From contig CM043963.1 in assembly GCA_014529385.2 (NCBI GenBank), forward strand, positions 78,416,912 to 78,480,911: a stretch of 64,000 nucleotides of DNA. The letters are read 5' to 3'. Origin of the DNA: Adiantum capillus-veneris (Eukaryota > Streptophyta > Polypodiopsida > Polypodiales > Pteridaceae). Made by a program: the position numbers and the translations under genes. How positions within the stretch are numbered: the first letter of the stretch is position 1; each line of letters starts with the position of its first letter. The notes under the pieces were generated by a model that was not told the origin of the DNA, did not search any database, and saw only the letters and a program-made list of their open reading frames with translations. This document shows positions 58,246 to 64,000 of the stretch, piece by piece.

Positions 58246-59568
58246 CTACCCAAAAGTAAAATCTGCCTTCCTGCTCGTCAAATCCTCCTTCAAGTCATAG
58301 CTTAATTGCCGACCCCCTAGTGGAAAATCTGAAACATGAAACTTTTGACGAGATCTCCTTTTTCTCTTGGCCTTGACATCCTTGCCTTCATGGCTCTTTC
58401 CTTTCTTCTTACTAGGACCTGGGGCACTTCTTCCTTCCTTATCCTCTGTGGTCCTCTTCCCAATAGGCATCACTAATGTATCCTCTAGCTTTGATGCCTT
58501 CTTTAACGTGACTACACTTAGCACTTTTGTCTTTCCCTTTTCCTCTTGGGTTAATCCACTAGTTCCTTCATCTCCCTTAATTTCGATGCCATAATCATTT
58601 GACCTAGTTAACACCTGTTTTGGCAATGGATACATGTCTCCCCCCATCCTTGGGGGCTTATCACATTGCGGGCTGATGTGACCCAACTCTCCACAATTAT
58701 AACATGTGGGCGTCTGCCTCCAAAACCTACCATTGCTTTGTCCAACACCATTCCTAGGCCTTCCTTCACCTCCTGGTTGATTTGCAAACCTCCCTCGACC
58801 TCGATTATTTCCCACTTGACCTAACATGTTTAGGCTGAGATTCTTCATTAAATCTACCATTTGCCTCATGTCTTGCCTTAGCCCATCATCTTGCACCGAT
58901 GTAGTGACCACTACTGGCATAACTTGAGTAGTAACAGGAACCACTGGTTCATGATGAATCCCTGACATGCGACCTTGTAAAGACTCTATAGGTTGAAATT
59001 CAGACCTCATGGGCAAAGACTTCACCCCTAACTGGCTCATTTTCCTCAACTTCCACTCTTTGTTCCTTGCTACCTCTAGTGCATCTTCATATGTCCTAGG
59101 ATTTTTTAGCTCCACTCTCCAACGTATATTCTCCCAAAGACCAGCCAAGAACCTTTCCTTCTTCATCATGTCAGGCGGGGGTACCTGTGGTGCTAAGGCC
59201 TTGCATATCCGCTCCCATGCCAATGAGAACTTACGTATGTACGCATCTACTGGCTCACCTTCCTTTTGCACCAAACCTTGTACTTCTTGCCACACTTTGT
59301 CAAGATGTTCTATCTTCACAAACTCCACTTCCACCCCATGCCTTAGGTTGTCCCAACTCAATCTGACAGGTGGATCCGCTGCACGCAACTCCTCTTCAAA
59401 TGTTTTGGACCAGACTCGTGCATCACTCTTCAAAAAAATTTGGAGAAGACGTAACATCTGCGCAGGGTCATGAATCTGGTTGCTAATGCAGGCAACCTCC
59501 ATCTTTTCTAAAAAGTCTTCCACATCTTCATCACTTCTTCCATGAAACTCCGGATAAGAGAAAGCCAT
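58246..59568 (-). CDS. Element C gag with zinc knuckle
   Basis: The start MAFSYPEFHGRSDEDVEDFL at 59568 is preferred over the longer frame (to 59625) because it sits in a GCC-ATG-GC context and matches the family's gag start. The capsid-like core has RLLQIFLKSDARVWSKTFEE, VWQEVQGLVQKEGEPVDAYI and RFLAGLWENIRWRVEL. A zinc knuckle C-YN-C-GELG-H-ISPQ-C lies around residue 295. A basic tail ends DFPLGGRQLSYDLKED, the linker that normally leads into protease. Here a stop and then the reverse-transcriptase end follow within 20 bases, so protease and most of reverse transcriptase are deleted. It would form the RNA-packaging particle. Confidence 0.85.
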   Translation of the reverse strand: MAFSYPEFHGRSDEDVEDFLEKMEVACISNQIHDPAQMLRLLQIFLKSDARVWSKTFEEELRAADPPVRLSWDNLRHGVEVEFVKIEHLDKVWQEVQGLVQKEGEPVDAYIRKFSLAWERICKALAPQVPPPDMMKKERFLAGLWENIRWRVELKNPRTYEDALEVARNKEWKLRKMSQLGVKSLPMRSEFQPIESLQGRMSGIHHEPVVPVTTQVMPVVVTTSVQDDGLRQDMRQMVDLMKNLSLNMLGQVGNNRGRGRFANQPGGEGRPRNGVGQSNGRFWRQTPTCYNCGELGHISPQCDKPPRMGGDMYPLPKQVLTRSNDYGIEIKGDEGTSGLTQEEKGKTKVLSVVTLKKASKLEDTLVMPIGKRTTEDKEGRSAPGPSKKKGKSHEGKDVKAKRKRRSRQKFHVSDFPLGGRQLSYDLKEDLTSRKADFTFG

Positions 59569-59671
59569 GGCTACCCAAGTTACTATGCTTCGAGAACCCC
59601 GTCGAACACACGTGCAAGAACCCAAAACTTTTCACTGACTCAACCTCTAGAAACTTCAATGGAGCTTGACT

Positions 59672-59914
59672 TTAGATAAGGACAAACACATCCACATCAA
59701 ATGAGTTTTCATAGTTGATCATCGGAATTACAACAGGCAAAGGACATTCCAAGATCTCTCGTAATCTTCTTGGCCCGAACATAAAGACTATGCGCTGCTG
59801 GAAAAAAATATTCGTGGACACATGAACATTTATCTGGATTCTCTGTGTTAAATGAAAAGGAGTGAAGTGAGGTCCATTTTGATCATCCATTAAAGCCAAC
59901 CATGAAGCTCCCAA
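59672..59914 (-). CDS. Leader ORF of element C (complete copy)
   Basis: 80 codons without a stop: MGASWLALMDDQNGPHFTPF, QRIQINVHVSTNIFFQQRIV, FMFGPRRLREILECPLPVVI, NYENSFDVDVFVLI. It ends 104 bases before the gag ATG. Two homologous frames occupy the same place in element A. I know of no named family with this signature. It might be coding, or a conserved leader that happens to stay open. Confidence 0.45.
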   Translation of the reverse strand: MGASWLALMDDQNGPHFTPFHLTQRIQINVHVSTNIFFQQRIVFMFGPRRLREILECPLPVVIPMINYENSFDVDVFVLI

Positions 59915-60572
59915 GAAGGCACATCTGACTTAACCTCTGATTTTGCCTAAATTTCAGCAGCATAACAGCATAAATGGTTCAAAAGACCAAAAAACCAGCC
60001 ATCATAACTTGGAAAAATTTTGGCAGAGTTTCCCCAGAAATAGAGCAGTAGGAACCCAAAATATAGACTGTATATGTATGCATAAACTGGCAACAATAGA
60101 ACCCGAGCATCAAGTAGGACTCACTAGTACATAGCCTATGGCGAGGTCACAAAAAGGGTGCTCCAGCTACCTGTATCACCGAAAGGATCTCCACATTTGA
60201 GAGTCCCCTAGCTCAATAAAAACCTCACGCTATCGACCCTCACACGAAGGCTAATGCAAATCGCGTATAGTCAAGTCTCAGAAATGACTATCTTCCAGAC
60301 CAAATCTTAGAAATGGCTGGGACTGCCAAATACAACCAAGTATGGCTCCACAAATGCGTACAATGGCAGTTTCCACAAGTAACGTACAATCCAACAGACA
60401 ATGCACTCAAATAGGCACCAAGTGATGCATACCCACAACAACTGCAAGTGACATCACTGCTAGTATATCACCGTAGTCCAGCTACTTGTACCTGTGTGAA
60501 TCACCTGTACGTGTCCCTGTCCCTGTAACCTGTAACCAGTAACCTCTAACCTCTAGCCCCGAATCTCGAAGC
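59915..60572. other. No gene seen; should contain leader or LTR of element C
   Basis: I could not fix LTR ends or a primer site here. The stretch also borders the oppositely oriented element D. Confidence 0.35.
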
Positions 60573-61200
60573 TTGAAGCTCGAAGCAGAAGGTACTCGAA
60601 GGTATATGGACAGAAACAGAACTCAGTATTTGCAAGTCGAAAATCTTGATGTGATAGACAAATGGGGGTTAGAAGTAAACACCATAATCCCAGATATGTT
60701 AGCAAAAGAAGGACCACCAACCTTAGAATTCGAGGAATACGATCAAGTAGATTTGAAGCCTTTGAAACGGCTTAGTACTCATAATCCTAGGATCGGATTC
60801 TATTGTTGGGAGGATAGAAATATAAAAGATCTTTTGTGGACTTCGCATGCCAAATCAGGACAATTGGCGGCCATGAAGATCATCTATATCTTCAAGATCA
60901 AGGATAAGGGATCAACAGATCTACCAACCTACCTGTTTAGGGATTGTTATAATAATAACTTTGTTATGATGACTCCTGAGGAGGTAGAACAAACCAAATA
61001 CCAAGGGTATTCCATAAGGGATTGGATATTGGGCCAAGGACCAAAAACCATTCTAAGAGACGAACACCTTGAGAGATCATCTGAGAGTAATGTTAAGAAA
61101 CTAGGAACCACCTCATCATATAGAAAATCGGGTGACACTAAAGCCAGTCCAGGGCTACATGAGTCACTATTTCCAAGAGACTGGTTTGAAGGACTCGGAA
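60573..61200 (+). CDS. Unrecognised ORF upstream of element D RNase H
   Basis: The open frame runs to 61334, but from about 61200 the coding signal moves to another frame (RNase H). Unrecognised content includes IDKWGLEVNTIIPDMLAKEG, RIGFYCWEDRNIKDLLWTSH, GQLAAMKIIYIFKIKDKGST and FVMMTPEEVEQTKYQGYSIR. It is not reverse transcriptase or gag. It occupies the place where reverse transcriptase should be and may be a fused foreign segment or a lineage-specific protein. Confidence 0.35.
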
Positions 61201-61214
61201 CAGGACCCCAACGG

Positions 61215-61512
61215 CCACCTATTAGCGAACAAACTTGTGTTCTTTGTGGACCACCAAGCTTTGTTGTACTTGATCAACAAGCCATGCAGCACAGGAAGAA
61301 TAGTGAGATGGTTCATCATTCTCCTGGAATTTGATTTCATTGTGGTTGTCAAAAAGGGTACTACACATCAAAGAGCATATTATTTGTCAAGGATTGTTTT
61401 AGGAGAATCACCTAAAGGGATAAACGATGTTCTACCATATGCCTATTTGTTCTCCGTGGAGATGATACCTCGATGGTCAGAAAACATGGTGTCATTGATG
61501 ACAATAGCTTAA
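61215..61512 (+). pseudogene. Element D RNase H, C-terminal part
   Basis: LLANKLVFFVDHQALLYLIN, STGRIVRWFIILLEFDFIVV and GTTHQRAYYLSRIVLGESP match the second half of Athila/Tat RNase H and the linker to integrase. In the usual QRADHLSRI motif the Asp is Tyr. The N-terminal half and the whole reverse transcriptase are missing. Confidence 0.8.
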
Positions 61513-61566
61513 GTGGATTCGTAAATACCACTTCCTATTACAATCGGATTAATCAAACAATCGATT

Positions 61567-61815
61567 ACTAGTTGGTAGGCTATACAAAAAGAATCGAGAT
61601 GGAATATTGCTCTTATGCATTAATCCTAAAGAGAAAAACCAGTACCTAAGTCAAGCACATATTACCATAGTAGGACTTCACTTTGCAGAAGACCAAACAT
61701 GCGACAAATTTTGAGACTTGGAGTATTTTGGCCGACTATGAGAAGTGATGTAGGCTCTTTTGTAAAGGATTTTACTCAATGTCAAAAACAGACACCCATA
61801 CCTCACGTAACATTG
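61567..61815 (+). pseudogene. Element D integrase zinc-binding module 1
   Basis: LVGRLYKKNRDGILLLCINP, YLSQAHITIVGLHFAEDQTC and, after a +1 slip at about 61705, ILRLGVFWPTMRSDVGSFVK with FTQCQKQTP. Both His are present. The first Cys of the final C-x2-C is lost. It is followed by PIPHVTLFQMSPIPKW. Confidence 0.75.
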
Positions 61816-61859
61816 TTCCAAATGTCGCCTATTCCTAAGTGGAGTAACCATCTAGTTAC

Positions 61860-62171
61860 TTACTTATCAAGACGAACATTTCCTGAGGATATGAGTAAAC
61901 ACTGTCAAAGAGCAATTGAAACTGAAGCAAGAGACTATGCTCTTATTGGAAACCAATTATATCAGAGAGGTAAGGATCATCATTTGCGTCTTTGGCAAAT
62001 GAAGACGAGTATATTCCAATTATAGAACAAGCACATGCTGGATTAGCTAGAGGTCACTTTTCTAGTGAAACCACCGCAAGAGCAATATTAATGGCAGGTA
62101 TATGGTGGCCACCACTTTTTGTAGATGCCAAAGAATATGTTTGAAGATGTGATGCTTGTCAACGAGAAAAA
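61860..62171 (+). pseudogene. Element D integrase zinc-binding module 2
   Basis: A second complete module: ARDYALIGNQLYQRGKDHHL, then after a slip at about 62000 EDEYIPIIEQAHAGLARGHF, ETTARAILMAGIWWPPLFVD and RCDACQREKMP, with one in-frame stop before RCDAC. All four H2C2 ligands are present. Confidence 0.8.
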
Positions 62172-62482
62172 ATGCCAACACGTGTAGATAGCATGCCCTT
62201 AAGACCAATGATGGGGGCTAGAGCTTTCACAAAATGGGGTATAGACTTTGTTGGACCAATACAGCCACCTTCTTATAGAACCCAAGCTCAATATATCATT
62301 GTAGCTACGGACTATTTGACCAAATGGACCGAGGCGAAAGCAACTAAAAAGAATGATGCCAGAACCACTATCGCATTCTTATATGAGTATGTATTCATGA
62401 GATATGGACCGCCAATAGAAATTGTCAGTGATCGGGGAACTCATTCCTCAATGAGGTAATCGAGTATTTTCTTAATGAGTTT
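62172..62482 (+). pseudogene. Element D integrase core, first part
   Basis: FTKWGIDFVGPIQPPSYRTQ with the first catalytic Asp, VATDYLTKWTEAKA, and YGPPIEIVSDRGTH with the second. A one-base loss just after RGTH throws the frame, and the core resumes in the next frame (EYFLNEFMVIHKKSAPYHSQ). Confidence 0.88.
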
Positions 62483-63640
62483 ATGGTCATCCATAAAAAA
62501 TCAGCTCCCTATCACTCACAAGCAAACGGACAAGCTGAGCATACGAATAAGATTCTTAGCTCGATATTGACTAAAGTGGTTAGTTCAGGAAGGACAGACT
62601 GGGAAATGAATCTCCATGCTGCTCTATGGGCTTATCGAGTTTCATTCAAAACAGCTTTAAATGCTACACCCTTTAACCTTGTCTATGGTCTTGATGCCAT
62701 ACTGCCAATAGAATTTCTATTGTCGACATTAAGGGTAGCTAAGGATCTTGAGTGGATTGGACATGAATTTTCAGAAAGACTTGAAGATCTAGAGAAGCTA
62801 GACGAGCAAAGGCTAACTTCCGTAGCTCACATCTATGCACAAAAGCGGAAACAAAAACAGTTTTTTGATTCCCATATACTCACAAAAATCTTCAAGAAAG
62901 GGTACTTAGTTTTAGTCTATTCCCTTAAGCAACACATTCCCAAATTTAAGAAAAAGGAAAACAGACCGTTTATCATTGAAGATGTGTCTCCAAATGGAGT
63001 AGTTAAGCTATTCACCTTAGATGGTGAACCAATGGCTAATTGGATTAGAGGATGTCGTTTAAAGAAATACAATTTGTCCCTAACCAATGAATTGCTAGAA
63101 AGAATGCATGCAGACAAGCAAAGAAAGATAAAACGACAGCAGGTTATTCATGAAGCCCAAGAGGAAGCTCGGCTTCGGGTACTCAAACGGAAAGCTGCTC
63201 TCAAGAATCAACAAATATCGATTTCCATTAACACTCTGGAAATAGATGACCGACAATGGGAATTGCCTAAAGATGCAGTGTCAACAGAGGATGAATGGCT
63301 AGATGGAATGGACCTTCGCATCAAAGTACAACTCAACAATCATAGCACAAATACTTTGGTCGATACAGGAGCTAGAGTAAATGCAATCAGTTATTCCACG
63401 TACAAGAAAGCAACAACTCAGTCATTGACAGTAGGAATAGCGACTATCAAAGGATGCAACAAGAACCCAACACCAACATTAGGAGTAGTCAACTTGAATG
63501 TGATAGTACATGGATTTTCATGCCCTCATCAGTTTGTATGCTTACCAGATGAACACATGAATGAGACAATGATTCTAAGAATCTCATGCATGCGAACATA
63601 CAAAGCAGTACTAGATTGGACAGCTCAAGCTATCACCTAA
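62483..63640 (+). CDS. Element D integrase C-terminus fused to a retropepsin-like domain
   Basis: One open frame of 385 residues. Residues 1-110 finish the integrase core (APYHSQANGQAEHTNKILSS with the catalytic Glu, LHAALWAYRVSFKTALNATP, VYGLDAILPIE). Residues ~140-210 form the C-terminal domain (FKKGYLVLVYSLKQHIPKFK, RPFIIEDVSPNGVVKLFTLD, GCRLKKYNLSL). After a basic coiled stretch, residues ~270-385 look like an aspartic protease: DLRIKVQLNNHSTNTLVDTG (active-site D-T-G-A), LGVVNLNVIVHGFSCPHQF and ETMILRISCMRTYKAVLDW, where the last block parallels the usual ILG...A-LDW with G changed to R. In normal Ty3 elements the protease precedes reverse transcriptase. Dimeric retropepsins cut the polyprotein. 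Confidence 0.8.
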   Translation: MVIHKKSAPYHSQANGQAEHTNKILSSILTKVVSSGRTDWEMNLHAALWAYRVSFKTALNATPFNLVYGLDAILPIEFLLSTLRVAKDLEWIGHEFSERLEDLEKLDEQRLTSVAHIYAQKRKQKQFFDSHILTKIFKKGYLVLVYSLKQHIPKFKKKENRPFIIEDVSPNGVVKLFTLDGEPMANWIRGCRLKKYNLSLTNELLERMHADKQRKIKRQQVIHEAQEEARLRVLKRKAALKNQQISISINTLEIDDRQWELPKDAVSTEDEWLDGMDLRIKVQLNNHSTNTLVDTGARVNAISYSTYKKATTQSLTVGIATIKGCNKNPTPTLGVVNLNVIVHGFSCPHQFVCLPDEHMNETMILRISCMRTYKAVLDWTAQAIT

Positions 63641-64000
63641 AGACGAGCAACTCATTGTTCCAATTGCACCAAGCAAGGAGGAATGGAAAGGAAATATATC
63701 AAACCACGAAGTAATCAATCTTCTCCATCCTATTGACAAGCAAATGCTACAGGTAGCATGCAAGAAGTCAGGCAAATTTGGGTACCGAAAGCACAACTTA
63801 AGGACAAAACAATTCAAATATGGGTGCCCAATACATCATCGACAATACCAAAGACGGTTCCAAAGGTTAAAACACAGAGACGAGCATCTCTGAGGAAGGA
63901 ATCTAACACGAAATGAATTGGAAGAAAAAAGAGCACTTATGTTCTCTGCAAACGGGAAAACCAATCAAGCAATGGAGAGTTAAGTCTTAGAAACCTCAAC
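63641..64000 (+). other. Continuation of element D, frame unclear
   Basis: In one frame VRQIWVPKAQLKDKTIQIWV and P-NTSSTIPKTVPKV can be read, a repeated IWVPK pattern of low complexity. No LTR end is reached within the window. Confidence 0.35.

Overview
The window looks like nuclear DNA of a land plant with a large, repeat-packed genome. Supporting signs are degenerate Ty3 and copia retrotransposons, an intron-containing CACTA (TNP2-type) transposase, non-autonomous DNA transposons, and one host gene with plant-type GT-AG splicing and a plant tetratricopeptide-repeat family C-terminus. Dinucleotide microsatellites are unusually long and frequent. A fern or other non-flowering lineage is possible, but the sequence alone does not prove it. 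I see no rRNA, intact tRNA, CRISPR array or organellar sequence.

Layout. 1-3.15 kb is the 3' end of a Ty3 (Tat/Athila-like) element: a last ORF with a membrane segment, a polypurine tract and a 3' LTR. 3.45-6.18 kb is a broken CACTA transposase (minus). 7.18-7.68 kb holds tandem tRNA-headed repeats. 8.1-10.9 kb is a degenerate Ty3 gag-pol (minus). 11.55-12.58 kb is an unrecognised, broken zinc-finger-like coding region. 13-15.1 kb holds LTR and primer-site relics. 16.07-19.11 and 20.09-23.07 kb are two diverged copies of one ~3 kb direct repeat, the second abutting an endonuclease relic. 26.25-26.74 kb is a Mutator-like MITE with a perfect 9-bp target duplication. 28.0-28.24 kb is a hAT-like MITE. 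28.8-31.6 kb is a 5'-truncated copia element (plus) sitting in the integrase of a Ty3 element (minus, 31.6-33.5 kb) that itself carries a captured copia piece. 36.1-37.26 kb is a LINE 3' end. 37.98-40.47 kb is the one convincing host gene. 41.0-43.6 kb holds nested MITEs, a tRNA-derived SINE and a palindrome-based repeat.

From 44.87 to 60 kb lies a stack of minus-strand Tat-lineage elements. Element A (44868-52705) has two ~2.7 kb LTRs and an internal deletion joining gag to RNase H. Element B (52.7-57.236 kb) is cut off inside its reverse transcriptase at A. B in turn sits in element C (57.24-59.9 kb), which has gag plus a dual RNase H region but has lost most of its reverse transcriptase. 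60.57-64 kb is a plus-strand element D. Its order is unusual: RNase H end, two successive integrase zinc-binding modules, integrase core, then a retropepsin-like domain in one reading frame with the integrase C-terminus.

Almost every retroelement frame here carries stops, frameshifts or lost catalytic residues, so the region is best read as an old, repeatedly invaded graveyard around one host gene. The strongest candidates for something undescribed are element D's domain order, a small conserved leader ORF upstream of gag in elements A and C, and a paired hairpin motif shared by two diverged LTRs.
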